From NCBI GenBank assembly GCA_030268105.1, contig BSDZ01000080.1:3907501-3971500 (forward strand): DNA of 64,000 bases. The letters are read 5' to 3'. The position numbers and the translations under genes are program-made. This document shows, in pieces, positions 12,927-24,765 of this stretch. Numbering within the stretch: position 1 is the first letter of the stretch; every line of letters starts with the position of its first letter. The notes under the pieces are model-generated. The model was not told the origin of the DNA. It ran no database searches and saw only the letters and a list, made by a program, of their open reading frames with translations. This DNA is from Volvox africanus (Eukaryota > Chlorophyta > Chlorophyceae > Chlamydomonadales > Volvocaceae).

Positions 12927-14263
12927 CCAAGACCAATATTACGCCAATAGAACAATATGTGGGCGAGCGAATCGCCGGCACTCCGGGTCCTGGGCCTATG
13001 CGAATGTGCCGTCGCTCAAGCCTGACGGCATCCAGTCACGATGCAGCCTGACAACTAATCAAAAAGTCATTCTGAATAGAGCATGTTACACTGATTCAGA
13101 GATTTGACAACTTTGCGAAGACCTGGTTAACAACTTCTTATGTCCAACGGTCCCGCACGCAGGACAAACGGGATAATGCGAGTAAAAAATCAATATGGAC
13201 CATTGGTTATCGAATTTTTTGATTCAGAACCCTGTATTGAGGATTTATATAATGTTTTTACACTGAAAAGCAGAGTGGTTACCTTGGCTCCCTTGCTATT
13301 GTGATGCGGTCAGTGTAATCCGTGTGCATGGATTACGCCAGACTTCTTATTGTAAGAAGCTACTTCTGCTGGCAGACATTGCAGCACCGTCTGTGCTCAG
13401 CCAGCTGTGGAGAGTTTGGAAGAAGGTGCATCCGTTACGGTGTTGCGTTTGGTACAGTCCCAACAAGAAATATTTGGCTTATTGTTCGTAATTTTTCCTA
13501 CGCGATTGTTTGTTCTGTATCTTTACTGTGTCGGCTTGTTCCCCCCGTCTGGGGAAAAGGCTGGGACTATTGCCACCAGATCAGCGCAGTGCTTCTGTTT
13601 CTCCGATTGATGCAACGCTTGCATGAAGGGACTAACACAAATGTTGCGCATCAGACGTCGGAGCAATCGTCTCACCGCCATTAATTGTTATCTTGCGCCG
13701 CCCACGTAACACAAAACCTGCCAAAGTGCTCGTCAGCCAATGGGAATTGATGCGATGGAAAGTCAGCATCAGTCCCTGCAAGACCAAGATTAACACCTGC
13801 GTAAGAAAATCCCAACTGTACAGCCTTCATATCATTTTCAGCATCCACCTGCATACACGTACAATACATGTACAGTACGTCTTGAGGTACCTGACACCTC
13901 CTTTCCATTCAATCACATGCATCCCATCAATGGAAAAACATGAATGTTGTAACTCCAGCTATGGTTACTGCGCACGACAGGTGCCCAGGATGTTACTGAC
14001 CCCATATGAGCTGCAGCAACCATGCGACCCGACGATGAAGCTATAGCTAGGATAGCAATCCTCCTCGTGCATTGTTGGACAAAATGCCACATAAGGAGCG
14101 TTTCAGGTCTCCAGTCCTAACCCAACCTGCAATCACCAATCCACATCCAGCCTTGGAGCTGCAATCACTCTAGATGCACAGCTTGCCGTGTCAGTAGAAA
14201 CACAGTCTTCTTCTGTTCTCTGGAGTGTCCATTCAGCTCAAGCAAACCTTTGCATGCCTAATA
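12927..14263. other. Intergenic, no gene recognised
   Basis: Spacer between the 5' end of the SLP gene and the 3' end of the acidic orphan gene, both on the minus strand. It should contain the SLP promoter and the 3' UTR of the orphan. Open frames at 13322-13684 (+) and 13681-13908 (-) have no recognisable motif and no convincing splice context. Confidence 0.5.
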
Positions 14264-16173
14264 TTACAAACGGAAGCGTTCGGAGTCCTCACTGACTCGT
14301 TCACGGGCTATCAGGCGGGGAGGGGTGTCGCCTGACGAGGTGTACGCGAAGTTGCTGACCCACAGCGCTTCACGGGCCTTGCGCTCCACGGGATCTTCCT
14401 TAACCAGATTCTGATACACCGACGTCACGTAGGCTATGCGACGGTTTTGTTGGTACTGCTGGTGTTTCTCCATGTCTTTGGTGGCCACCCATTGCTGGAA
14501 AGCACGCTACATCCGACATGCATTTAGGGAGGAACACAGTGCATCAGCATGGGTACGGCCACCACACAATAAAAAGCATTTAGGATATTCAGCCATCTTT
14601 AGAAAACATATGAAGTCGTTAGCAGCAGATGTCCATCACCCTAGCGGTACTCCAGTCCTGACGTTGGCCCATCCGATAACAGGCCTTGGTCCGCCGACTC
14701 ACCTCATTGGCTTCTCGAACCTGTAGTTGTAATCGGGCAGCCTCAAGCACCTTCTCCATCTGCGCCTGTGTAGGCAATAGCGGGGACGAATATCGCTTGT
14801 TAATTAAGTCGCTTAGCCATGCCGCTCCCACATACCTTGTTCATATTATGCAGGTCCTAATAATATCAAATGACAGGAATCACGTACATCTCGCATAAGC
14901 ATCATAGGCATGCGACTTTGACGTAAGGTTGGCACAGGATTTTGCATATGAGGAAGCGCACGGCGGTGATGAACATCTCCCTTCGCCACATAGCAAGTTT
15001 TGGCAGGTCATTGCACCTGTAATTCCCAGGTATACCGGAAAATTTCCCATTCCACATTTATTACTTGCATAGGGAAGTCGGAGGCCCCCTGCCATTTAGG
15101 TTTGCCCACATCCTCATCGGACGCACCTGCTGTTTCCGCTGTTTGGACAGTGCAGCGTTCACTTCGTGCTGAAGCTTCCAATCGTAGACACGCCCCACAT
15201 TCGGTACGGTCCGATACACGGCAGTCTGGAGGAACATGGGGTCCACAGCAGACGTGTCATGCCGTTCCCGGGGTTTGGGTTTTGGCGGTGGAGGCGGTGG
15301 AGCCGGGGGCTGAAAGTAGCGTGGTGCAGCAATCGGGTTACGGGATGGCGAGCCCTGTTTGGGGCTTGACGCTTGGCTGCGCTTCGCTGCTGCCTGCGAA
15401 GACGAGGATGAGCCTTTCCGAGATGGCTGCTGGTTGCCGCCGCTACGCAAGTTGATGGGAGGAAGGGAGCTGGATGACCGCCGGAGGCCTGATTCACTCG
15501 TGCTTGCTTCACGATGGCTACTTTTCCGTGAGCATTCACGGCTACCGTTTCGTGATACGGCGGGTGGTAATGAGCACACGACAGGTTCATCTTGCCCATC
15601 CGGCGTGGGCTCGGCGTCCGACGCTCCCTCATCCTCGGCTAACGTTGTATGGTGCAGCAGTGTGCCCTCACGGCTTCCGCTTCGTGACGTCGCTGGCGGC
15701 AGGGAACACTGTATAGGCGCCGCGTTGAACCCCTCCAGCGGCTGCTCAGCAAAGGGGTGAGCCTCACCACCATATGTAAGCAACTCCGCGTCCTCAGCTG
15801 AAGATTCATTTAGCACCTGCCTTTCATCTCCAACAGACAGTGGTTGTTGAGGCCGGGGTGACTTGTCCTCTCCCGTCCCCGTGGTCGTGCGCTCCGTTTC
15901 CGTGATTTCAGGCTCCGTCTCCGTTTCATCTTCTGAAGAAGATTCTGACTCTAATTCTGATTCGGTTTCTGTCTCCGAATCTGACTCGGTCTCTGTCTCC
16001 GAGTCGGTCTCAGAGTCACCGTCGTCGGTCTCGTCCTCCGAATCATCGTCCGAGTTCTCACCATCATCATCTTCTATTTGTTTATCGAGGATGTCTTCTG
16101 CATTTACATACTGGCCGTAGGCCTGGGTCTCCACATCGCTTGCCATGTATCGGCAGTGGGGCACCCTTGACAA
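14264..16173 (-). CDS. Acidic/Ser-rich protein of unknown function, coiled C-terminus
   Basis: Not recognised. The first exon runs from ATG 16173 (or the in-frame ATG at 16146) to a GTAATA donor after 15065. It opens with YVNAEDILDKQIEDDD, then about 60 residues of almost pure Asp/Glu/Ser/Thr, then a Ser/Arg-rich disordered part, a Pro run (PPAPPPPPPKPKPR) and a conserved-looking segment near VDPMFLQTAVYRTVPNVGRV. Further exons read AQMEKVLEAARLQLQVREAN (14765-14703) and 14494-14264, which contains QQYQQNRRIAYVTSVYQNLV and ends in SEDSERFRL. A 21-bp exon (DLHNMNK, just above the GTATGT donor at about 14836) probably precedes them. The link between the first exon and this 3' group does not close in phase, so an exon in 14860-15060 is probably missing from my model. 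The layout resembles axoneme-associated proteins, but I cannot place it in a family. Confidence 0.65.
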
Positions 16174-16554
16174 ACTGTCTATTTATTATTATTGAATTAC
16201 TTCTCGCCTATAAATAACTTGTCAGGTTCAGTAAGACAACAAGTTAAATTTGCAGCAGTGTCTTATATGGCGAACGCTCAGTTTGCACCCTATGTGCAAG
16301 TAGGCACGGTGACATGCAAAAGGTTTTAAACAACTCCCCAGGAATTCTGCGAGTTTTTTAGGGCATTGCTTAAGCTGAGTATTAACTCACCGTCGTACAG
16401 TGTATCATTTGCACCACTTGGCATAATGGCATGCTTTACTACCCTATCTGATATAACCTAATCCGTTATCATAAAGGCAGATAATCATATTGTACAATCA
16501 GTCCTGCGTTGGCTTCCTGGCGTCTGACCCCTTTTCAGTAACATATCAGTTGGC
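16174..16554. promoter_or_regulatory. Divergent upstream region
   Basis: About 380 bp separate the starts of the acidic orphan gene (-) and RNF121 (+), so both promoters must lie here or overlap it. It is AT-rich with no obvious shared motif. Assignment rests on gene orientation only. Confidence 0.45.
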
Positions 16555-19500
16555 ATGGCTTCAGGTTCGCCTTTACAGGATGATCGGAGTGAGCAATCGT
16601 CTAAACCAACCGTCGTCGGCCATCCTGTGTCCTTCGGTCCACCCTCACCTGGGGAAGAGCAACAAGAGCGAATGAGCCCGTTCGTGGCGATCATTCTTCT
16701 TTACGGTATCATGATACTCCTGGTTGGAGCACAGGTTAGTTCACGCAATGCAGGTTTCGGCAGCTGGCAAAGGCACCATGCACTACACATCGCAGCCCGG
16801 GGGACCCCCCGATTTAAATAACCTGATTGTAAAGCAGCGTGACTTTGGGTGTTGAATGAGCTTGTTTTAGAGCGTCCCGTTTGTAATGGCGTGGCGAAGT
16901 ATCGCCCTCAAGCTGGGTATATCAGTGCGATACGTCCATATGTACGGCGATGTCTGTTTAAACCGTACTTATCATAGCAACTGCTGCAGCTGGCGTCAGG
17001 GATATCGTTTGTAGATTCCTGTTTGATGCCATCCCTTCAGTGGGAATCCCGCAACACTGCAGTAAACCCGTATTAATGCGCATCGGATAACCCCATGGTT
17101 GATGTGAAAACGCGTGGCCCCCCTCCCAGACAGCGCTGTTCCTATGGAAAAAGCGACACCGCAAGTCATACGAGTTGGTGACGCTCTTGGGCCTGTGGGT
17201 CATGCCAGCCCTCTTCTCGCTCCACTTGCATTTCTGGCGGTTTATGCTGGTGTGGACATCTTACTCGGCCATTACCGGGCGCCTGCTGTGGACGTGCACA
17301 CGAAAAAAGCTTTCACGGACGACACCTCGACAGGTACATGCCGCAATTATGGAGTTCTGGGCCATACTTACTGACGTAAAAGCAGCAGTAGGTTTACCCG
17401 CTTGCACGGCATCACACCCTTAGAGTATATGAACGTATAGGCCAGCCCGTGCACTTACACTGGGCCATTTAAGAGTATCTGTTTTGGAGCAAACTGATAC
17501 GGAGCAAAAATAATACATTTCACAATGTATTTTGTGATGAAATTCGTACTGCTCTCTTAATAAAATGTACGGAATCTGCCTGGGGTTCAATGGTTTTGCA
17601 AGGTTTGAGGTGTCTAGGTCATTTGCTAGGCATCCCCGCTGGTGTAGATCTTGAAGGTCGCGTGTAGCCTTCAAGGTGATCGATATTGATTCTGTGAGGT
17701 ATATACCCTGGGGGAACCACATAAGGAACATTGGTTGAGCCCGCGTCTTGTTTTCCAGCCGCGCGTATATTTGTATCAGATGAACCCTAAACCTGGCGTG
17801 AAGATGTGTAGGCATACCCACTGGATGGGGATGCCGCAACATGATGCTAGTTATATTCTGATGGCTGCGTACACTTCCCTGCTCCATTTCCGGCTTGGTG
17901 CTTGGGCGTTAAATCGGCCTACCGGTCGCCCGAGAGAGCAGCGTTGGTGTCGTGTTTGCAGCAATCCTATTTCTATGAAAGATGAATACCGTGTACTGAT
18001 GGAATGCCCGGTTATGCTGGAGTCTGTGCTAGTTTTGCTAGTTAAGGGGTGGGCCAGGGTGATACGATGCTGCAAATAATGTCAGTAAAGGACCAACTGG
18101 GCCTTGCCCGAATTATTTATAGCATTCGCTTAAGGTGGTTATCGAATGTGGAAAGAACCTAACCCTCCTCTCGCAAACTTTCTTCTTTTGTCATTGCATG
18201 GTTGGACTCTTTTTCACGCCAGCTTTGTGTTTTTCTTGCACCAACTTTCCTTGCTTTAGCTCGCGGTCCCTTGAGCCCCCTGGCTTATCCGACCATTACG
18301 AGCTCCAACGAGTTTGTAAACAATTGTCTAGGTATAGGCCAAACTTCTGACCTTTGCCCCCTCTGGTATTGTAGGTATACACGTTTTTCCTCGGCGTGTA
18401 CAAGGCCAGCAAGGTGGTGGGTGTTGCAGGTTACTGCCTCGTGCTCGCCGAAGTGTTCGGTCTCGGGCCTTTGCTGCACCTGGTGCTCCCAAGGGACCTA
18501 CCCATCGACTTGGTGTGGTACGGACTATACTTCGGGATCTTAGGACGTGATTGTGCGCAAGTTGCGACAGACAGTCTGTCGGCGCGATTGGGCATCGAGG
18601 GGCGCCAGTTAGTCAGTCGGATCAATAACTGTGGCATTTGCGGAAATGAGCTGTGCGACGAGCTCGTGCCGGCTCCGAGCGCTGGTGAGGAGGCGTCACG
18701 GAACGGACAATCCGCGAGCGAGCGGACAGTACAGCTATCATGCAAGCACTGCTTCCACGATCTGTGCATCCGAGGCTGGACCATGGTGGGCAAGAAGGTG
18801 CGCACCGGCAGCAACCCCTTGTTCGACTGAGTTTCAGTACCAAAGCTCGCGCACAGCTGTCATGCGCCATGGATAGAGACTGTACCAGGTGGTCTTAGTA
18901 ACAGGCTGATGGAACCAAATCAAATCGCAGCCAAAGTGTCGTAAGGGCAGCGGGTTATATCTTTTGTTCGCCGATCCTGTACGTAGCGGTGCACGAAATC
19001 CATGTAAATCTGTTTGGTAGCATGGGGCTGGGTTTCATTATTATGGCTTTGATTGCTGCTTAATTTGTTGTTCCGACAAGGCCAATAATGATCAAAGCGT
19101 TGGATCAGAATAAAATTGCATACACGCTACCAATCTGCGACAGGACACTTGTCCGCAATGTGGCGAAAAGGTGGATCTACGTGCATTATTATCGGACCGG
19201 CCCTGGGAGACACACAACATTACTTGGATTCAGGTATGCAGGGCTCCGGTGCGAAAGGTTTGACATACATTTTGCGACTGCAACGTGACTTTTTAATTGT
19301 GGTGCAGTGTATGGTGCAGCCTGGCTGAGGGCTTCATGCATGATTCTGTTACTTAATTTGTGCATTATTGTGACGGCGAAGTATTTGGTCCTTGATGCCC
19401 TGCAGATGATGGATGGCATCCGTTACCTGGTGAGTATGGTCGCAAATTGATCGGAACTTGTATATATGCTGGGTTGGGGAGACCCTGTCCTGTTCACCTT

Positions 19501-19876
19501 AGTGCGATTGCACTTCTTGCTTGCGGCATTCCGTGCTCCCTGTCCCCACTCCCTGCGTTGCATGGTGGTACATGTTGGCCTCATCATGCTGGCCACAAAT
19601 CCCATAGTCACATTGCTTTGAAACTTCCCGAAACTCAGGGCCTACCCGTGGGCGGCGGGGGCTTACACATGTGATCTTGCGCAGGTCGTCTGGAATCCAA
19701 TTATCTTCACTGTTCTATCGTTCCTGTTGCATTTGTTTGGGCCACATCGGCGCGCCGAAGCACACAGCGGGATTCCGCAAGCTGTGGACGGGCCTACAAC
19801 AGGGGTGCTAGTCAGTTCGCCGTCAACCTCTCCAGCAACGGTAACCTTCGGCCCAGCCGGGAACACCGCGCGCTGA
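16555..19876 (+). CDS. RNF121: RNF121/RNF175-type multi-pass membrane RING E3 ligase
   Basis: Endomembrane ubiquitin ligase family; animal members act in ER/Golgi protein quality control. Six exons (16555-16734, 17130-17333, 18375-18797, 19144-19233, 19406-19429, 19685-19876) sum to 1113 bp, 370 residues. After a polar N-terminus there is a membrane segment (FVAIILLYGIMILLVGAQ). Family blocks follow: KKRHRKSYELVTLLGLWVMP, FWRFMLVWTSYSAITG and WYGLYFGILGRDCAQV. The RING has CGICGNELCDE, then SCKHCFHDLCIRGWTMVGKK, then TCPQCGEKVDL, with the last pair encoded in a separate exon. RYLVVWNPIIFTVLSFLLHL near the end matches the terminal helix of RNF121. Exon 5 is only 24 bp (MMDGIRYL). Intron 2 is about 1 kb and carries a LINE-like fragment. 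Confidence 0.93.
17735..18079 (+). mobile_element. LINE-like retrotransposon C-terminal fragment (intronic relic)
   Basis: An open frame inside RNF121 intron 2 contains SLLHFRLGAWALNRPTGRPR followed by WCRVCSNPISMKDEYRVLMECPV. A 'LRLG...L....GR' block followed by CxxC...DE...CP is the layout of the Cys-rich segment after the reverse transcriptase in many non-LTR retrotransposons. No reverse transcriptase core motif is visible around it, so it is a truncated relic. A domesticated exon is less likely, because the flanking exons join cleanly without it. Confidence 0.55.
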
Positions 19877-20421
19877 GGTGTCGTACACGGAAAGGGAATT
19901 AAATGGAGAGGACGCTGTGGGTCTTGCTTCTTCGTAACAAACATCTGGCGCTTAGGAAGGAATCAACACGAACCTGACTATGGATTGCGTCCATCCATTG
20001 GGTGTGTCGAATAAATGGCACCACTGATGATCTATGGTGTGCGGATAGCATTCGTGGAGCGGCAAATGTGCGTTGCCCACGTGCAAAGCATCTACCTGTC
20101 ATGGATGTCTGTAATGTCATACGCCTGCGTTAGCGGGAAGTATATCTATCTCATTTCCCCACCGTCATCATTATACCCTTCTCAGGCAACGGGTCTAGTG
20201 AACCTGTAGGCCAGTAAGTCGCACTCTTCAGTTGGGATGGCGTGCTGCAGGCATTGCTGCAACGGCAATTGCTGCGCTATTTGAGAATCCGGAATACCAG
20301 TCCCGCCCATGCATATGACGACATCTAACGAACACACACGCCATACTACCACGCATGGTGCCTAACGCACACGCCACCGGGGCGCCATACTGGTTCTACA
20401 TCAACTACATCAACAGGTCGG
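19877..20421. other. Convergent intergenic region (3' ends)
   Basis: 545 bp between the stops of RNF121 (+) and CFAP53 (-), expected to hold both 3' UTRs. A TGTAA occurs at about 20109, a possible polyadenylation signal for RNF121. Nothing else recognised. Confidence 0.5.
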
Positions 20422-23053
20422 TCAATTCCATTCAAACTTTCGCCGCCCGTGCCACACTGGCGGATCCGTGTTGGCAAGCGTGTGCTCGACTTTTGCGAGG
20501 TATGACTTTTCGACCTTCTGGATTTGCTCCGCCTCGCGGAGCTTCTCATCCTCCTCGGCCGCCTTCATGTGCGCCCGCGCGACGATCTGAGTTTGCAGCT
20601 CCAATCGACGCGTGACGCCTGCTTTGTGCTCCGCCGCTGCACGCTGTGCTGCGTCTGAGGCTGCTGATGCAACCTCTTCTAGCATCTTAGCACGTTCGAA
20701 TGCCTTCTCCTCCGCCAAGGCCATCCTACAGGCGCAAAATGAGTCGAGCATGGCAAGTGGTGATATGGACAATACTGCTGTTGTGCAGCCTGGTCTTATT
20801 TTAAGCCGTTCTCTGTTCAGGTGGAATGCAAATAATGCAGTATAGGCATGCTCAGCCATGCAGAAGTCATGCAGCATGGTCACACGCGAAAAGGGATCCG
20901 CAGGCTACACTTGGACGTAGATATGCACCTCCTTATTCCATTCATACTTTTATCGTGTCCACATCCACTTCGTACCTGCGTGCAAGCTTCTCTTGGATTT
21001 GCAGCTGCCGGATGTCGTCCACCTGCTTCATCAGCTGCTTCCGTGCCAGCTCACGGGCGGCAATTTCAGCGTCGCGTCGCGCCTCTTGCTCAAGCTGTGC
21101 TTTAAGGATGAGCGCATCACGCTCTGCACTCTCTTCGCGGTCCTTCTCCATCATCAGAGCCAGCTGTTCGCGATAGCGCTGCATTTCCTCACGGCGACGC
21201 TCGCGGTATGCAAGCTCCGCGGCCTCGTCGGCTGCCTCCCGATACAGAGCCTCTTGCAAAATCTTCAGGTCCATCTCCCTATTTTACCCCCACGAACACA
21301 GTACGGCGGTGGACAGCGTGGCGTCTCAGTGGCGAATGTACCCAAACGTTAATTTACCGCGCCTAGTATCAATTCGAACCCAAACATAACACCGGAGACA
21401 TCCCAAAACTGCCTCGCCATCCATGCCGAGCATACATACGCAAATCTTCTTATTACGGGCAGCTGATCCCGACCATGGCACGATGTTCGCACCTCTCCTG
21501 CCGTTCCTCTTCGGAGATCATCATTTGTTTGATGCGGTTATACTCCAGTAGCTCCTCTGCAAGACGACGCAATCGTTCCTTTTCTGCCATTTCTGCCTGC
21601 TCCTGCTCAGCAGCCATGCGCTGCCAGGTGGCGTTGAGCTCCTGGATCTCCGCACGTCGCAGCCGTGCTTGTTCGTCACGGCGGGCATTGATCTGCCGAA
21701 CCTGCTCGTCCAGCACTCGGAGCATTTCTTCTCGCCCTTCCCGCTCACGCTGCTTGTCCTCCAAGTACCTGAAATAACAAATGCAAATCCAAATCTCAGG
21801 AACAAGAGTGCAAATAGATAAAGCCTCGCCGGTAAGGCCAGCATACCCTGCTGATAACCCAGCAGGACATCTACCCTATGCATTGAACTCTGTGACGGTG
21901 GGTCACACAAGCTACACTGGAATGGGCAAATCACAGGACACAGATGAAGAGCTCCACCGCACCCAAAACCACCTCTATCCCATAGCCCCCCAAATCACCA
22001 GGTAGCCAAGCAGAGAAATCCTGTACTCTTACATACCTTGTTTCCTTCTTTAGCCGTTCTACTTCACTCATTTCATGCCACATGCGTTTCTCCTCCTCCT
22101 CAATGAGGCGGGTAGCCATCCGCTGCTCAATCTGCGTGCGTGGAAGGTTGGCATGCAATCGCTATAAGGGGAAATTACTTTAACCATAGATTTGGTCAAA
22201 ACCACGGGCGTGACCACCTTCCCAGAAATTAAGGCTAGTACTTCCTTCGCTTAGACTCCTTTTCCGACCCAAGCCCTAATCCGCCTTGCACCTTGCTAAT
22301 GCGTGCTTGTGCTCAAGATACCTGTGCATTGCGCTCTTCAAGCGTGCGGTACATGATCCGCTTCGAGTTTTCGTCCCGAAGCACGTCACAGCTTTGAATG
22401 AACGCCTTTTCGTACAATGATGCCGCCAACTGTTGCCGCTCTGCTTCGCGCTTCTCTGCAAGTGCTCGAGCCCGTGCTGCAAGCTCCGCACGGCGCTGCT
22501 CCGGGGTTTTCTTGCTGGCAAGCAGCTCCTGTCGCAAGGCCAGGTCCTCGGCATCCAACTTATCCGCGAGCTTTTGCCGTCTAGCGTTTAGATCAGCTTC
22601 CTGACGTGATTTCAGAGCATCAAAGCGCTGCTGGACTATGCTACTAACTATTTTTTTCGTTGTACGCGCCTCAAAGTTGGCCACAGCGACCATTTTCTGC
22701 TCCGCCTGCAAAGAGCCATACCCACATTCAGTTGTGAGCGTTCCAAAGTCACCGTGGCCAAACTTCATTAAAGGCATCTAGAAAGCATACAAACGAGGCA
22801 CCAAACCACTTGAATAGCAGTATTGTAGGGCCATCTCTTTCCATGCAGGAGGCACATGTGCCGGGTGCTGAGACGGTCCGTGTACTCACGCACCTTTCGA
22901 TCTTGTTGTAAGTTTGCAAGGCGATCCTCCAACTCACGCATCTTCTGGATACGTGCATCCGAAGGAGGCTTCTACGCGGCACAAAGAATAACATGAAGGA
23001 GCTCCCAAACCCAAAAAGTAATTAAAGCATTCCCATCGTACCTGTTTGTTCAT
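20422..23053 (-). CDS. CFAP53: Cilia- and flagella-associated protein 53 homolog
   Basis: Axonemal coiled-coil protein of the trichohyalin-plectin-homology group; in other organisms it is a microtubule inner protein of the doublets needed for ciliary motility. Seven exons (23053-23042, 22971-22894, 22705-22322, 22161-22037, 21768-21493, 21278-20976, 20725-20422) total 1482 bp, 493 residues, close to human CFAP53 (about 514). Nearly the whole protein is charged alpha-helix. Diagnostic stretches include AERQQLAASLYEKAFIQSCD, RKQLMKQVDDIRQLQIQEKL and, near the end, a TRRLELQTQI block and SYLAKVEHTLAN...HGRRKFEW, which parallel the CFAP53 C-terminus. The first coding exon (MNKQ, 12 bp) is plausible by its GTACGA donor but is the weakest part. 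MNS1 and CFAP45 are related coiled coils; the RKQL...LQIQEKL block favours CFAP53. Confidence 0.85.
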
Positions 23054-23796
23054 CCTGCTCCGCGCTGATGCAAAATCCAAAGATCCTTACGGATTGAATG
23101 GGAAGAACGAAGCGAAGTGAGTCCAACCTACACCCAAGAGTTTTCAATGCTAATTATATTTGATTTGATGAAAAAACGCATCAAAGGTTTATAGCTTTTC
23201 ATAAAACAAGTTGGTTCCCTCTTAAGCCGCGGACCACTTTAATGGAGTCTCCCGTGGCTAGTTAATAGCGCATCGAAATCATGCTTTACCGATTTGTGAA
23301 CAGGCTGTGAAACTTTGAATGTTGTCCGGAAAAGCCACAGTGTCGAGCAACAGTAGGGTTCGTACTCCACCGTACGCCGGTTCGCCAACAGAGTCTATGC
23401 CGCTTATGATAGCGATAGCGCATACAAGAACATTCGGGTCATGTATTCATACTTCATTTGCGTAAAGACAACGCGAGGGCCTTCAACAATAGATAGTTCA
23501 GGAGTTGCCATCGTCTTTGGCTGATTACTTTTCCACAGTGTTTTCTCGCCACAGAGTATTTGACAGGGTTGAGGTAAAGGTGAGAAGGCAAACATTCTGG
23601 GTGTTGGTCCTGAGGAATGAAAAACCACCAATAATCACCTTTCCTCGTGAGGGGAAAATCGACGGGCCTGAGATACGGCCTTGATACCTTCCGCCTTGTG
23701 GCAATTGACAGGCATCATGCCTGACGCACCAAGCTGCTTGGATCGCTCGCGTGGCACATTTGCACGCATGATCCTTCGATCATGAATTGGGGGCAG

Positions 23797-24090
23797 GTAC
23801 TGGTCAGACAGGATGGGGAGTAGGGTGACGACGTCAGGATTAGGTTTAGGGACCAAGGCAGGGATTGGAGTGCTTCATAACTTTCAGGATGGGGATTGTT
23901 GTCGGGCTGAGGATGGGGATGGGAACCCTGTCGGAGGGATGGGGATTGAAACCTTGGCCAAGGATGGGATTGGGACCCACGGCCAAGGATTGTCACAGGT
24001 TTAGGATGGGCCTGCCGCCGCAGGATGAGGATTGGGGACACGGCTGGAGGATTAGGATGGGGGGTCCGCTGTAAGATTAGGCAGCTGCAG
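23797..24090. repeat. Degenerate ~25-bp minisatellite, block A
   Basis: About ten imperfect units, each starting near 'AGGATGGGGATTGGG' and spaced about 24-27 bp, G-rich on the plus strand. Unit ends differ (for example ..CCTGTCGG, ..CCTTGGCCA, ..CACGGCCA). Confidence 0.7.
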
Positions 24091-24725
24091 AATGGGGAAT
24101 ACGGATAGGACACAGACTGACGACCGATGGTGTAGTCATCCGTATGTTGTAGTTATCCGTAGTTGCCTAAGTGATATGCTGTGCCTACTTATGGTGCATC
24201 TCACAGACAATTCGCTGAAAGCATTTACATGATCGCCATTGCCAGTAACAAACATATGCCCATGTCGATTTCGTTTGCACACTTCGACCCATGGGTCAGC
24301 AACACGGTAAACCGAACACCGCGACATATCTTCACAAAGCAAGGCGCCTCTGCCCACGTGGAACCGTGTGGAAACAGCCATGACGAACAGCACCATAATC
24401 AGCTGTCCAGGTATAGCCCATGCCCATCTTCAACAGCACCACAACGGGCATCTCACCAGGCCGTCATACGTTGAATTGTTAGACCTTTGCCTATAAGTCA
24501 CGTTCCACAGCACACCAAACACAAACACAAGGAAGTTCTACGAGTTGGCAGCACCGAATCGAGGCTGGGGAGTCCATCATCAGAGCCATCCATGCATTTT
24601 TGCTTCGCGCCATATGGCTGCTGGCACTTGTTGCAAACGACACAACAAACCTTCCAAGGCTTTACTTATTTATTCATGCACTGTTACTGCCCTCCTCGCC
24701 CCCTGCTGCTGGGGCCGCTGGGGCC

Positions 24726-24765
24726 TGGGACCAACTCTGAAGAGTCGGCTGCAGAGTTGGTCCCA
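24726..24765. repeat. Perfect 14-bp inverted repeat, 12-nt loop
   Basis: TGGGACCAACTCTG at 24726-24739 is the exact reverse complement of CAGAGTTGGTCCCA at 24752-24765. A weaker relative of the left arm (CTGGAACCAACTTTG) follows at about 24845. Could be a hairpin or a transposon-end relic. Confidence 0.7.

Noticed and set aside
13681..13908. 75-codon minus-strand frame
   Set aside because: No motif, no acceptor or donor that links it to the SLP or orphan gene.
15863..16120. Ser/Glu-rich plus-strand frame
   Set aside because: Antisense shadow of the acidic run in the orphan minus-strand gene.
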